A DNA stretch of 64,000 bases from Rhyzopertha dominica (GCA_025024175.1 QCXZ01000001.1:14012001-14076000); one strand, 5' to 3'; counted from the stretch's first letter, positions 25,141 through 36,927 are shown. A program made the numbers and translations. The notes: a model not told the origin generated them from the letters alone.

Positions 25141-26685
25141 TGCTACCGGCAAAGTACGTTATGCAGTCATACCTAGGTTTGCCTAGGCAAAGTCCGCATT
25201 GGCGGCCTACTTTAGGCAAAGTTCGAAATTATTGGATATTTCGGACTTTGTCTGTGTTCTTGTAACGGTAATTTTAGGTTTGCCAATGCAATGAAGGNNA
25301 ACTCGGAAATAACCTGCCGNATCACTAGCATACGGTCAATATTCTATGTACGAATACGAGGCACAGTTTGCGATAGAAGAAAAACAAATTAATTTGTAAT
25401 AATAATTGATTGCCTCTTAAAGAACAATCAAAACTTTCATATTAAAAAAAAAACAAATGAAAACTTATTGAGGTATAATCAGTATGTTTAAAAAGAAATG
25501 GGAATTCGCAAAAAAACACATTCAAAGAACCAAGTGAAAAGATATTGAGGTAAAATTGGAAAAGTTTCTTTGGGTATAATCAGGGCTTTTGCATGATACA
25601 CTTTTTACGAAGTACATATTATACAGGGAACCTTAAACAATACATTTAGTGTTAATTATGTCACTTATTAGTACAAGGTATCGAAAGGTTGTACACTTGG
25701 AAATGCATAACAATTTTAATCTATTACATTTAGAAGAGCTAGTGGTGCATTTTTTTGGTTCAGTTACATCTTTGAAACCCTTACCCTCCAAATAAAGAAC
25801 TATGCCCACTAATTTGACGAAGTGATTCTATTTTCGGGACGTCTTAGATTTTAAGAAATTGTTTCTTGCAACATTGGATTTGGTTCCTTACTTCTCGGTA
25901 TAGCAAAAAATTTACCGTTATTCCTTTTTTATGCTTTTTTTTCTTATGACAGGTTTCACATAGCTCTAAGTAAAGTGTAATGCATTCTCGAGTTACGTTA
26001 GCATATTTGTTGCTTAGTGCTTTAATCATAATAATCTCTTCCACATGATCACATTCCTTGTGAGCTTTGTCTAGCACTTTAAATAATTCTTCATTTGGCA
26101 CAAAGTATTTACTTTCGCAGACAATGGCAAAATTAACTTTTTAATGTCCCCAACAAGTAACACATCGTAACGTTTAAGGCGTCGGTATCAAAGAGTTTTT
26201 GTGGCAGTTTTCTTGGCTTCTTCAACTTCTTTAATTAATGCTTCGTACTTTTCTATCGATGGAATGCAAAAAGAATTTATTGGTTTCCGCACATAATATC
26301 TCCAAAAATATCGCTTTCATTACACCCGCGTCACTTATATTTGCATATATCTTCTTTGTCACAAATCCAATAACGATTAAACACAACTGAATACAAGGGC
26401 CGCCTAATTGCAGCTAAAGACAAAGAATAAGAAATCAGTTGTTACGTCGCGCCGCACCGCGGTATGCGAACACGTAGCAACAAGTTTCGGCCGCCTGCAA
26501 TCGGGATATCAGTTTATTTCGGAGTTTGCCTGCTACACGTTTGGCAAACCTAAGATTGTTGTATCACAGTGTAGGCAATGTCCGAAATAGCTAATAATTT
26601 CGGACTTTGCCTGAAGTAGGCTGCCAGTGCGGACTTTGCCTAGGCAAACCTAGGTATGACTGCACAACGTACTTTGCCGGTAACA
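25141..26685. mobile_element. Ginger-type DNA transposon relic, nested
   Basis: Terminal inverted repeats of about 115 bases begin TGCTACCGGCAAAGTACGTT at 25141 and, from the other end, TGTTACCGGCAAAGTACGTT ending at 26685. Both are flanked by TATA (25137-25140 and 26686-26689), a 4-bp target duplication. TIRs starting with TGT and 4-bp duplications fit the Ginger class, which encodes a retroviral-type integrase with an H2C2 zinc finger; such a coding remnant is present on the minus strand. The empty site is readable in the right arm of the surrounding palindrome (CCTATATACTAAG). Confidence 0.85.
25844..26400 (-). pseudogene. Ginger/KRBA2-like integrase-transposase, N-terminal relic
   Basis: Minus strand: a region resembling SIEKYEALIKEVEEAKKTAT and YRRLKRYDVLLVGD across frameshifts (26260 to about 26150), then PNEELFKVLDKAHKECDHVE, IKALSNKYANVTRECITLY and LELCETCHKKKKHKKGITV. 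The H..H (H normally followed by GH) and C..C residues form the H2C2 zinc finger that precedes the integrase core; here the second His is kept as ECDH. The DDE core itself is not recognisable, so the element is internally deleted. Similar proteins are annotated in insects as KRAB-A domain-containing protein 2-like. Non-functional. Confidence 0.7.
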
Positions 26686-27189
26686 TATATACTAAGTTGC
26701 ACCCCTGAGAAGTTATAGGCCATCAAAGTGGGGTTTCAAATTTCGAAAAAATCAATATCTCACTTATATTTGAACTTAGAAGAACCAAATTTCATACACA
26801 TTGAGAGTGTACCAAAGCAGTATTTACAATAATTACAGTTCAATTGGAGCATTTGAAACGGTTGATAAGGGATGATGCACCGCCAACGTGTAAAAAAAAT
26901 TTAAGGGTGCATCATCCTTTATCAACCGTTTCAAATACTCCAATTGAACTGTAATTATTTTCAAATACTGGTCTTCGTATACTCACAACGTGTACCAAAT
27001 TTGGTTTTTCTAAATTCAAGTATAAGTAACATACTGATTTTTTCGAAATTTGAAATCCCTCTTTGAAAGCCTATAACTTCTCAGGGATGCCACTTAGTAT
27101 ATAGGTTAGTTGCGTTAAATCACAATATTTTGGACTGCCCTACATGCCCCTGCTCTGTGTCGGTGCTTATGCGAATCACTTCGTATATG

Positions 27190-29320
27190 CAATTTATTAC
27201 AATTGCAATTAACCTTCCTTAGTACATTTACAAAGCCATTTTTCTACCTTTTAAAACCACTACACTGAAAATGGACGATCATTTTTGCAAAATGTAGCTA
27301 GAACAGCTGCAAATAAACTCTTATACTTACAACAAAAATTGGATAAAAACATATACCACAATTTTTTAATTCGGAGATTGTATTATTGCTGTTGCTCACT
27401 GTCTTCTCTCTCTAAACTATTTGTTAGTGTCGTGACCAAATTGATAAAAGATTTCTGAAAACACTGGGTACCTTTTAAATGTATGTCTGTACAAAGTGTA
27501 CCATTTTCATTGGTATTGCAGGGTACAAGCTAAATGGTAGGAGAAGAAAATTAATGTGTCACCATCTGCTTTTTCTTTCGAGCATAATTCAGTGGCGCAA
27601 ACAGATCTTGGCTAGCTTGATTCGCTTTCAATTTATTTTTCAAACCTTACCGATTTCTATTAACCCTCGAATCTCAATTACTATAATACATGTACAGTAA
27701 AAAAGAATATCCCAAGCAATCTGTGTTGACAAGCTTCCTAAAACTCATCAACTAAACGTATTTTCAAACCTATAATTACGCATGTATTTGTGTTTTTTTT
27801 GCAATAACGTTAAGACTATTAAAGGATGTAAATAAATAATTTTGTAATACTGATTATAGTAATCGAATAGAAAATGGTCAAATTTTAAAAATATATGTAG
27901 AGATCGCGACACGTTAGTTTTGTTTTTACTTATTAGCATTTAAATATAAGTTCAATGGTTTTATAGGTGCATGTGCTTATTGTGAAACAAGCTGATTGAA
28001 TCTGCTCTCTTCGCAGGTTTTATCAGATCGCATTGACCATAAGGGTCATTTTCAAAAGAAAAGAACAAAGTTATGCTGAACTCACATACAAGTTTTGTCC
28101 ACGATTGCAAGATTTATTTGTTGTAAAAATCTCTGCCCTGAGTTTGAAAACCGACTTTATATAACTTCGGTAATATCAAAGGCGTGGCAATTTCTTTTTG
28201 CGTATATGCCAAATGGTTTTTTCTATGTGCTTACAAGTGTTCCAAAAGGTTTTGTTTTTTACCTTTTCTTTCGCGATGTAAAACGCTGGTGTTGTTTATA
28301 TCTAAACAATGATTATTTTTTATGCATTATCAGCAAAACCTTTACTTGAAATTATACTCGTATTCGCAATTATAATGGTTCCACACGATTGCTCTGTGTG
28401 TACTTGATATACATATACCAGTTTTGTTTATGCACTGGTACGTACAAATATGTTTATTACTCGCAAATAGGATATCCTGCCTCTTTACCACCGACTAAGC
28501 TGATATCAATTGACAAATATATTTTGAAATAAATAAATTGTCTCTTTTACATGTGGTAAGATTATATTTCAATCACGTAATATCGAGCAAATTTTTGCCG
28601 ACGAGATTTTTAAATTGGCTGTTCCAATCTCTTCGCCAGCTTTAGAACTAATCGTACAGCCCTTATAAAATACCTTATAAAAGAGAACCAAATGTATAAT
28701 GAAATGTATCGACTACTTATTCATAGCTAACCGAATTACTGTTCGAAGCTTGCATCAAAATTACTCTTTCTATTTATAACAGCTTGTGGCATTTAACATC
28801 AAGATAAAAAGAAGACAATATAAGATGAAAGGAAACGAAATGTAATAAAAAGTAAAAGGAATGTATTGACCCAAAACGACTTCATTACATATTTATTACT
28901 TGGTTAGAAAAACACTGGTGAAAATAATGTACAAATACGAAAAAAGAAATTGTATTTTCGACAAAGATTGAAAAAGTTATAAAAACATCCCTTGTCTCCT
29001 GCGTCAAGATATATAGCGGTGCGTGGGAGGACTTTATCATATTATGTGGATGTGTAATATGCATAATACCAATACATAGTTATTCAGAAGGCAGTGACAA
29101 TATTTTGGAGAATGGTAGTATTCATAATTCTGAACAAAAAAAACTGGTATCGATTTATATTCTAAAGCGCTTTGTTTCTTAGATACAACCCTTAGAAGTT
29201 GTAATTAAACAACCACTTTTTCTGAAATTTCTAAGTAATATAGAAATATTCAAATTTGAAATACGGAAATCATCTTAGCTATAGAAGATTTCAGACACAT
29301 TTTCATTTTCTTACATTTAT
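27190..29320. other. No recognised feature
   Basis: AT-rich sequence; ORFs at 27479-27700 and 28095-28349 match nothing I know. Confidence 0.4.
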
Positions 29321-29329
29321 TGAGGGGTA

Positions 29330-29705
29330 GGTTACCCTTTTCTTCTCAATAACTTTTCATCCTTAGTAGTTTCACGATTCTGACCTAATTTTTTAAACCT
29401 ATCATTCTTCTTGCACAAAAAAGTTACTCTTTTTGTATGTCGATAAGATTAACCGTTTTCGAGATAAACGACATTTTATTCGAACATGCTTAAGCAGAAA
29501 TGGGATATTCGAATCACATCAGCAGAGCTATGACAAATGAAACAAACGATATTACACACGCTGAATATGCCGATATAGTATTTGTGTATGGTACGGCCCA
29601 AAAAAAGCTTTCCAAATTCTTTAGAAGCAGCTGGTGTACTCCGTTGGTAAAAACCATACATAAATACTATATTGGCATATCCAGTGTGTGTAAGCACACT
29701 TGGCA
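29330..29705. mobile_element. Inverted duplication of a mariner-like transposase start
   Basis: Plus strand encodes THAEYADIVFVYG (about 29557-29595), and the minus strand encodes THTGYANIVFMYGFYQRSTP from the mirrored segment (about 29700-29650). The two segments are inverted copies of about 45 bases separated by about 60 bases. The motif matches the N-terminal helix-turn-helix (DUF4817-like) region of insect mariner-like transposases. Upstream on the plus strand, TTTTCGAGATAAACGACATT is typical of the leader of such elements, as I remember them. The rest of the transposase is missing. Confidence 0.5.
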
Positions 29706-30115
29706 TGATTGACTGTAAACAGGAATCTTAATAAATTTTACTANTTNAATATTGTGCTGGTTGTCACTAGTACAATTAATGTGTATAGTACCNCTTTATA
29801 ACGACAGTAGTAACAATAGTAATAGGGTCATATAATCATAAAAACGTAATANCATTTGTGAAAGTCAGCTAGCAGGCGTTATTTGTTTACTGTTATACTA
29901 ACACAAGTAAGGCAAAATGAAAGCCACAAATTGGAAAAGGGGCTGTTCTGATAAATCGCTCACTTTGGTAACACTACCGTACTACCAACGGCAACCGAAT
30001 TGTTCCGAGAATGGACCTTTAAATAAGTATTGCTTTCCATGCTTGTCTTGACTCGCGCTTCCTTTTCTAACTAGACCATCTTAATAGTTATTTAATCTTT
30101 GCTATAACGAAAATA

Positions 30116-31335
30116 CGACGTCATCATATGTTTTTTATATTATTTAGAACATTAAATAGAAACATATGCATCTTTTGTGTCATTCGAGCCCTTATTATCT
30201 ATAAAATTTAACCATTAGACATAAAAAACAATCAAAATCGATACAACTGAAAAAAATGTTATTTAACATGCGCAAAAATGACGTTAAAAATTACATAGAT
30301 AAATAGGCAAGCAAATGTACACAGTGTGGTCAGTCAATTTACAATTTGGCACAACTCATCGATCCACATGACACTTCCTAAAAAAATTGTTCCATGGAGT
30401 AACGTCAGGTCGGTTAAACCTGACCTTGAATTAACGAATATAAACAAAATAATAAAAAAGTCGACTAAGATCCATAGAAAACATCATCTGTAGATCCCAG
30501 TGAATCTGAAAGAATTCAGAATCTGCAGATGCTGGAATAACTTTTTGTGTATTGGTACCTATTGCTTTTTTGCTATTTTTTTTACTGTTGATGTTCAATA
30601 AGTGTTTAGTCCAATCTGAAAGTCTAAAGTAATTATAAAGTTAGTGAGTAAACACAGAACACTGCAATCAAAAGCTGACTTTGTAAAAATACGACATTGA
30701 TAGTGACATTTCATAAACATAATGTTTACAGTCCTAATTCTCAAACAAGTAATTCAAATCTGTGATCTGCATGTTTAATTAAAACGATGCATCTAATAAA
30801 TACTGAACGAATCTAAATTTTGTTGAAGGTAGGTTATGGCGAAAGAAGTTTGCCAACTGTCTAACATGGAACGCCAAACGGACCTATTTCTCAATCTACT
30901 GTTAGTACACTTGTTGCACGATTACACGAAACGGACAGTGTCAAGGATCTGATCATCCCAAGCTAAACGACGACACAAAATGTTATTACAAGCTGAAGAA
31001 AATCCGAAAGTATCCCTGCGTCAAGTGGCAATCAACAACGAGGTACACTACTCCTGCTTATAAGATTTGATTAATGTATGAACTGATGCAGTAAAATTCC
31101 ATACCGTCGCTTAGATGTTAGGAACAGCCTGAATTTGTAAAAAATATTTTATTTTCCGACCAAGCAACTTTTTACTTAAACGGTGTAGCGGTACGTCGCT
31201 TCCTCGACGACGTTTTTTCAATAGATGATTGTTTCTTGCCAAATGGCAGCGGTTTAATTCCTTAGATAATAAGGGCTCGAATGACACACAAATGCATGTG
31301 GTTTTATTTAAAAATATATATGATGATATATCTTC
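30116..31335. mobile_element. Inverted-repeat-bounded element with a mariner-like fragment
   Basis: A segment at about 30168-30202 (GTGTCATTCGAGCCCTTATT) recurs inverted at about 31262-31295, and weaker matching extends outwards on both sides (ATCATATG... and its mirror). The roughly 1.2 kb between includes a transposase helix-turn-helix fragment at 30825-31050. The outer limits and a target duplication could not be set. Confidence 0.4.
30825..31050 (+). pseudogene. Mariner-like transposase HTH fragment
   Basis: Encodes NGPISQSTVSTLVARLHETD followed by SVKD, then, across stops and a frameshift, QAEENPKVSLRQVAINN. This matches the second helix-turn-helix of the DUF4817-type transposases ('P.SxSTVxRLVxxFxETGSVxD ... 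ENPxxSLRQVA'), which binds the element ends. Only about 70 codons are recognisable, and the catalytic domain is absent. The reading is broken after ATCCCAAGC by TAA. Confidence 0.6.
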
Positions 31336-31339
31336 GTCA

Positions 31340-32065
31340 TAGTAAATGATCTGTTTCAATCGTCTGAAAACAAATCTCTTTTTAAATCTTACCTGTTTTA
31401 GTGTTTATTCGAGTTTTCTCAAATAACCTTTATTGCAATGTTACTTTATCGACACTTTGTTTATAAAGCAGGAAATAGTTACGCTAAGTGTTATGATCAA
31501 TAGGCAATATAGCATGTACAGAGTTTATTTGATGATTATCGAATAAATCAGTTTGCTGCCTCTCAGGAAAGTGAACACAACTATTGCTTTGACGTATACT
31601 GGCCATCTGTCGTTTGTTGAATTATTTGATATATTTTAATTAATATGAAAAAAACGCGTTTGAGTGTGTATTTTCAACAACATAATCTATAGTGTTTTGT
31701 GGGACAATCAACTTCAAGGTTGCAGAAGCTCACATTTCGGATCTGTGGTAAACACGGTTTCATATAACTTTTAGCCTGTTAAATAATTGTATTATGATGA
31801 ACTGAAAGATGTTTTTAGCCTATCGCAATGGCAAAATTAACAAACTAAGTGGTAGTAACGTTAGCTGCACTATACACAGCTTCCACAGTGCAACAGTGCA
31901 AGGGTGTAGACTGTAGAGGTTACCATAAACCTAATGTACCAATAATTGTTATTTCTTACCTTTGAAAGAAAAATAGAATTCGTAAATTGTTGAAAAATCT
32001 TTATAAAGCCATCAATTTTGTGAATCGTGACTGTAACTTGATCTGCAACCTTCAGTAATACCGTG
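31340..32065. other. No recognised feature
   Basis: Nothing recognised; the minus ORF at 31870-32070 partly overlaps the MITE fragment that follows. Confidence 0.35.
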
Positions 32066-32155
32066 CTCATTGATGTTGAGTGATCGCCGTGCTCATTGTA
32101 GCTNGGCAGCAGTTATAAAAAGGCGGCCACCCGCTTTGCATGAATCATTTATAGA
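32066..32155 (-). mobile_element. MITE family B, end fragment
   Basis: On the minus strand it begins GGTTTCTATAAATGATTCAT and continues with GCCGCCTTTTTATAACTGC and an AGCTACAAT segment. This matches the first 90 or so bases of the copies at 46008 and 57211. The rest of the element is missing. Confidence 0.7.
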
Positions 32156-32159
32156 AACC

Positions 32160-33765
32160 CTATATATTCATTCAAAGTTCAATTTTTCTAATTATAAACA
32201 AAAGAGAAATTTAATATATACAATTAAATAATAACTTTATTGTGGTACATGCTTCGAGTGAATTCATCTTCAAGATTAGCTAAGCATTGCCAAAAAGTAA
32301 AATAATAAAGCGATGAATAATTTATATTAATCAGTATTAATGATTGGATAAATTTGTTTGTGTATTTTTTCATCTGATCAGATTATAAATATTGATTAAC
32401 ATGGATTGCTGCTGCTAACTTCCCTTTATTTGTCAAATGTTTGACTGAAGATAATGGCGGTAACGTGGCCCTACCTCTTCATATTTTCAAATTATATGAA
32501 GCATTTATATCAGTAGCTAAACTGACTTAATATTTCGTAAATATCAATATATGAATTTTGAAAAATATGCGCCAGAATGAGTGGAAACTTATCCTTATTA
32601 TTTGTTCTTAAGGATTACAAGTCCAATTAACTACTAACGCCATATTGAAAAATATGCTCAATTTTTTAATGCTATATAGTGTTTATCTATATACGTAAAA
32701 ATGTAAAATTGAAAGGTTAGAAAATGATAATAGTTCTCTTCTAAATGTTAAAAGTAAAAACAATGTGGAAAGTAAAAAATGTAAATAATATAAAATCAAT
32801 ATGACTTGGTCGTAACACGTATGTAGGTATAATACAGAACCAACCGAAGTGTTTGGTAAAAAAACAGAAGCAACATTATAACAAAATATACATGGTTACG
32901 AAAATTGTTATATTAACGGGTAAGAGGCAAGGCATTTGGATAACATTAATGGCCAAATTAAGACAGTGATATACCATAAAGTTTTTGTTATAGAGTCAAT
33001 TTCTATGAGAAAAACAATTAATTTGCCAAGTACGACGTTTTACTAGTTGTCTGTAATATTTGCTTTTGACAATTAGAGTACTTTAACGCTTCGCAGCATA
33101 TCTAGGTTGTCTATCATTAATTTTTATATGCCAGAGACTAATTGGTTCAAGGAAGGTCGAGCTCCCTCAACCCTTTCCTTAGGATCACTACAGAGGGCAT
33201 GTAATCTTCATTTAAACTGTGATAATAAATTCACTTATTTATATCTTGTGAACTTTCTAGTTTGAATAAGACTGCCTCGGGAAATTCCTAAGGAACAATA
33301 CCCAGCTTAGGTTAAATCTTATAAGAGCGAAACCAACGCCAACACAATTTTATTCTACCGCAACTTAATTTCTATTAATAAACTCGCAAGCGTAATGACG
33401 CAGTAGTTTCCCAGATAGTTCTGTGCCAAAAGTTTATTTAGAACAGCTTTAATGGCCGCACAAAACTTACCAGTTACCACTCTTTGCGGCACATTTAACT
33501 TATGCGTTAAATGCGGCACTAAAACTTTACTCCATCCCTAATGACCGGCGTTCTTTTATTTTTAAATTTTTACCCTTGTTCTGGAACTGTAATTACGTAC
33601 TCAGCGAAACCGTTTTTTAAAACACAGTCATTAATGGAGCTTACTTCAAACCTTTTGTTTTAGATTTCAGTATTTTTAATCTGACTTCTCGCACATATTC
33701 GATGGTAAAAGTAAAAGGCCAAACAGAAGCATTACAGCGTATATTTGAAATATGGGTACACAGCT
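32160..33765. other. No recognised feature
   Basis: AT-rich sequence with no supported feature. Confidence 0.4.
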
Positions 33766-33777
33766 GTAAGGTGGCCG

Positions 33778-34006
33778 AGAGTACGCACCTAACTTGTTTC
33801 GGCGTTTCTAGCGCACATTTTCAGTTTTTTTTTTTAATAAACGTAAAGATGTAAATTAATAGCCAGATATCGTATTTTTTATACACATAATTTAAAAAGC
33901 TATATTTCTCTTTCAAGATATTAAGAACTTTTCCAATTACTGCGCATGCGTACTCTTGAACAACCAACGTGTTTAAGAGTACGCGTGGCGGGTGCTAAGA
34001 GTACGC
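33778..34006. promoter_or_regulatory. Left-end AGAGTACGC array, likely transposase sites
   Basis: AGAGTACGC at 33778-33786, 33976-33984 and 33998-34006, and its complement GCGTACTCT at 33948-33956. Repeated subterminal motifs are usual transposase binding sites; binding here is inferred. Confidence 0.5.
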
Positions 34007-34139
34007 AGCATATAATCTTATGGGAAATTAAGGTTAAATGAACAAAGGTAGGATTTCAACTCAAAAAATATATTCTCATAAATTAAATTAAATGAACTAT
34101 ATATTCTTTGAAACATAAAAATAACCCTCTCTAAGTAAT

Positions 34140-34976
34140 AAATCAACATTTGTGGCAAATAAGACTGGTTGTTCTGCGGAAGGGTTATTAACATGGCGTT
34201 TGAAATGTTGTAACCAATCTATAAAAAATCTGCATTAATGTAACCAGATTCTGAAATCATTTCTAATGTTTCATATGGTGCACCTTTGAAATGGTCGGGT
34301 TTAAACCTTTTGTGTGGAAAAATCATAGCTAGAAGCACATAAATGCCAGATGCGCTAAAGCAGCATACAACGGTTACTGAGGTGCCTCTGCTTTCTCCAC
34401 TCGAAACTTTGCACACAATTTTTTTCCAATCGGCGCACATGTTTTCGGTGTTCTATTTGGTACTGTCAATATCCCAGATTCGTCCATGTTAAAGATTATT
34501 CCCGCGGAAAAGTCAAATTTCACATAAAGTGTCTTCAAATATTGAAAAAAATCGGTCCACTTGAGTTCTATATTGTTCTGTAACTCTCATAGATGATGTC
34601 TGTGGCAAAAACTAAGGGCCCAGTTTTTCCCAGCGATTCATTTTTGGTCATTGAAATTGTTTAAGATTTTGTTAGTACAAGCAAATTGGTAAGCAAGAAT
34701 CCTGAGGTCTTTCAGAGTTATACCGTAAAAATAGTTGTCTAAATTTTTGACATGTTCTGCCAAAACCTTTTCTTGTTCATCATTAAAAACATTTTATATC
34801 GCCCCAGGGATGTAGGAACTGTCCCAAGTTTCAACCTTTTGCGAAGTGTGGCTTCGTGCATACCATATTCCTTGGCCAAGCTCCTCTTTGAAGCGACACG
34901 GTCCTTGATTTCCAATACCTAATAACTCCGGCGTGAATCTATTAGCTTTTTCCGTTTTCCTTGTGTATTTTGGCAT
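34140..34976 (-). pseudogene. Pogo/Tigger transposase relic 1
   Basis: Starts MPKYTRKTEKANRFTPELL (34976 leftwards), a pogo-type N-terminus with traces of the Psq helix-turn-helix. After a decayed middle, the DDE start reads IIFNMDESGILTVPNRTPK with the first catalytic Asp kept, followed by GESRGTSVTVVCCFSASG, AMIFPHKRFKPDHFKGAP and YINADF then DWLQHFKRHVN. The next expected motif, the LDNH box with the second Asp, is missing: the match stops at SAEQPVL near 34160. The C-terminal third is therefore lost and the protein is inactive. The motif order makes the family call firm. Confidence 0.75.
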
Positions 34977-35037
34977 TGTCTGCTAAAATAATAAAATTGC
35001 AATTTAGATAACTAGGAGGAAAACGGTGAGTGGTTCA

Positions 35038-35084
35038 AGATTACGCACGTGCGTACTCTTGTACTTCCCAGTTTTGCGTACTCT
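35038..35084. promoter_or_regulatory. Right-end AGAGTACGC array
   Basis: GCGTACTCT at 35051-35059 and 35076-35084, plus the variant AGATTACGC at 35038-35046. The variant and the first copy form the palindrome TACGCACGTGCGTA. Confidence 0.5.
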
Positions 35085-35090
35085 TGAACC

Positions 35091-35655
35091 ATCCGTGCAT
35101 ATCTGAGCTTTTCGTCATACACAGGCTTTTATGGTAAATTTATAGAAGTTAATGGATATAATCTCAAATTTAAAGCAATAACGTATCATTTTCTGTCGGT
35201 ACGATAACTGTTGCAAGAGAAACATCCTTGAATATGTTTACCGGATGATCCACAGAAACTACACTCACAGGGCGCACAAACTGTCGGCGTCGGTTTTAAG
35301 GTTATAACAGAGCTTCAAAAATATATGCCGATGAATAAAAAAATTGAAAGTAGTGTGTTAATCGTACTTCAAAGGAAAGTTAAACAGATAATTCGTTTTT
35401 TTTGTCACCAAAATACAGAGTAGGTAATTATTTATTAATAGCAGACTTATGATTGTATATATTATTGATATTTTAGTATCTAAACAAACACAGAAAAACT
35501 AATCGGCAAAGCTACTGGTTGAAACAAGATTTTCTTTTTCTTAAGCNCGGTCATTTTTCTGAAAGCATTCGTTGCAACAAATCTAGGAATTAAGTTTGTA
35601 TAATNTATTTCATCGATGGTTCACTCCTCGGGAACATATCAACAAGAAGAATATT
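35091..35655. other. No recognised feature
   Basis: Spacer between the pogo-like element and repeat R; N at about 35547 and 35605. Confidence 0.35.
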
Positions 35656-35755
35656 AATAAATGCATGTCTATGCTGTGCTGTCTACACCTCAACCAACTG
35701 CAGATAGATCTATTTCGCTGTCGTTACAGCTCATCAGAGAAGTTTAGGTCTAGTG

Positions 35756-36927
35756 TAGCGATGGGAATAATCGAGATGCAATAATCGGTTTAGTCGATTA
35801 TTAAAACTTCTCGAAATAATCGATCATACCATCCAAATTAGTAATACTAATATTAGTAGTTACGCGGGTCAACGCTAGCGCTGTACGAACGAATACTTCG
35901 TGATGTCGGGATGGGAACAATGGAAATGCAATAATCGAATTAGTATGTAGTTCATATCATCGACGAACTTACATACGTAGAATTTCCCGCGCGTGGATCG
36001 ATTATTCGTTAATCATTCGTTGCGACCAACTAATACAACTTCTCGTAATGGATTGCTGCTTAGTTATATTATGATATTGTGATTATTCTTTCAATTTTAT
36101 TGTTCAGCTAGAACATTTAATGTAAAATTAAATGAGATTATAATTGATTGTTGGCGTATTGTTTAACGAAGGATAAAATACAAAATATTGAATTTAATAA
36201 ATGGGATAAAAGGTACAATAAAAAATGACAATATATACAATCTATATATGTTCAGAATTTATTATTGACCTGATTTACATGTATGATAATAATATAATTC
36301 AGAATTATAATGCAACAACAATCAACAGATTCGCATACCAATATAAACTTGAAAAAAATACTATTCACTCTTCCTCCAACAAAAAAAACCATCTTATAAT
36401 GTTAAATTCTAATAACAAAATAAATGTAATAATTCCTTTATGAATTAGAATATGTATAAAATATATAAATGCCATATGCTAAAAAAATAGTTTAATGGAA
36501 AAACAACAGAAATATGTGTCTTAGAAAATAAAATGTTTTTATCGTTATACACAAAATAAACAAAATTTTTAATGCTGTTTAAAAATAGAATTTGATATAG
36601 GTTTTTTTGACGATAATCTATTCCTTCGCAAGTTAGTAAGCTGTCCAGCTTTTGAAAAAACACGTTCCGATGGCGCTGAAGTTGCAGGAATCGATAAACA
36701 GTAGTAAGTACTCAAATGTAAATTCGTGAAAATGTATATAAAATATTCGAGCATTCGCAATTAAAAAGACAACTATGTAGCACGAATACTGGTTATCGCA
36801 CTACTTATGCCCTACAAAACTAAAGATGTAGTACTACTAATGTTTAACTACTAATATTAGTCGATTATTAAAATATATGGATACGAAATAATCGATTATT
36901 GAAATGTCTCGATTATTCCCATCGCTA
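35756..36927 (-). mobile_element. hAT-family DNA transposon, internally deleted
   Basis: Perfect 21-bp terminal inverted repeats start TAGCGATGGGAATAATCGAG at 35756 and mirror at 36927. Flanks are GTCTAGTG (35748-35755) and GTCTAGTA (36928-36935), an 8-bp duplication with one mismatch, as expected for hAT. The undisturbed copy of the surrounding repeat reads GTCTGGTG once at the same place. The element is 1172 bp and keeps only the C-terminal part of a transposase on the minus strand. A second copy of the left subterminal segment (GATGGGAACAATGGAAATGC) lies at about 35909-35950. Confidence 0.93.
36569..36760 (-). pseudogene. hAT transposase C-terminal dimerisation domain
   Basis: Encodes YYCLSIPATSAPSERVFSKA followed by GQLTNLRRNRLSSKKP and NSIFKQH. 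This is the hAT dimerisation signature ('PATSAPSERVFSxAG ... RRNRLSxxxV'). Roughly 60 codons remain open; the zinc finger and DDE parts expected upstream are absent. It lies inside the element in the orientation that places its C-terminus near the left end. It could not act alone as a transposase; trans-mobilisation by a full copy elsewhere is possible. Confidence 0.9.

Larger units (their letters stand above)
25057..27183. mobile_element. Palindromic foldback/MITE element
   Basis: Two arms of about 280 bases in inverted orientation around a 24-nt centre (26882-26905). The left arm is 25057-25140 plus 26690-26881 and is split by a Ginger-type insertion; the right arm is 26906-27183. Outer ends read CAGGGTGATTCATATAAGC and, in reverse complement, CGAAGTGATTCGCATAAGC, each next to TA (25055-25056 and 27184-27185), as expected for a Tc1/mariner-type target. 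Inner ends read GATGATGCACC and GGTGCATCATC. There is no coding capacity of its own. Arms match closely by eye over their whole length. Confidence 0.85.
33771..35090 (-). mobile_element. Pogo/Tigger-like DNA transposon 1 relic
   Basis: A decayed transposase on the minus strand lies between two end regions that carry repeated AGAGTACGC motifs, four on the left and two (plus a variant) on the right, in inverted arrangement overall. The left end is near GTGGCCGAGAGTACGC and the right end near GCGTACTCTTGAACCATCC. Terminal matching beyond the motif is weak, so exact ends and the TA target could not be set. Confidence 0.65.
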
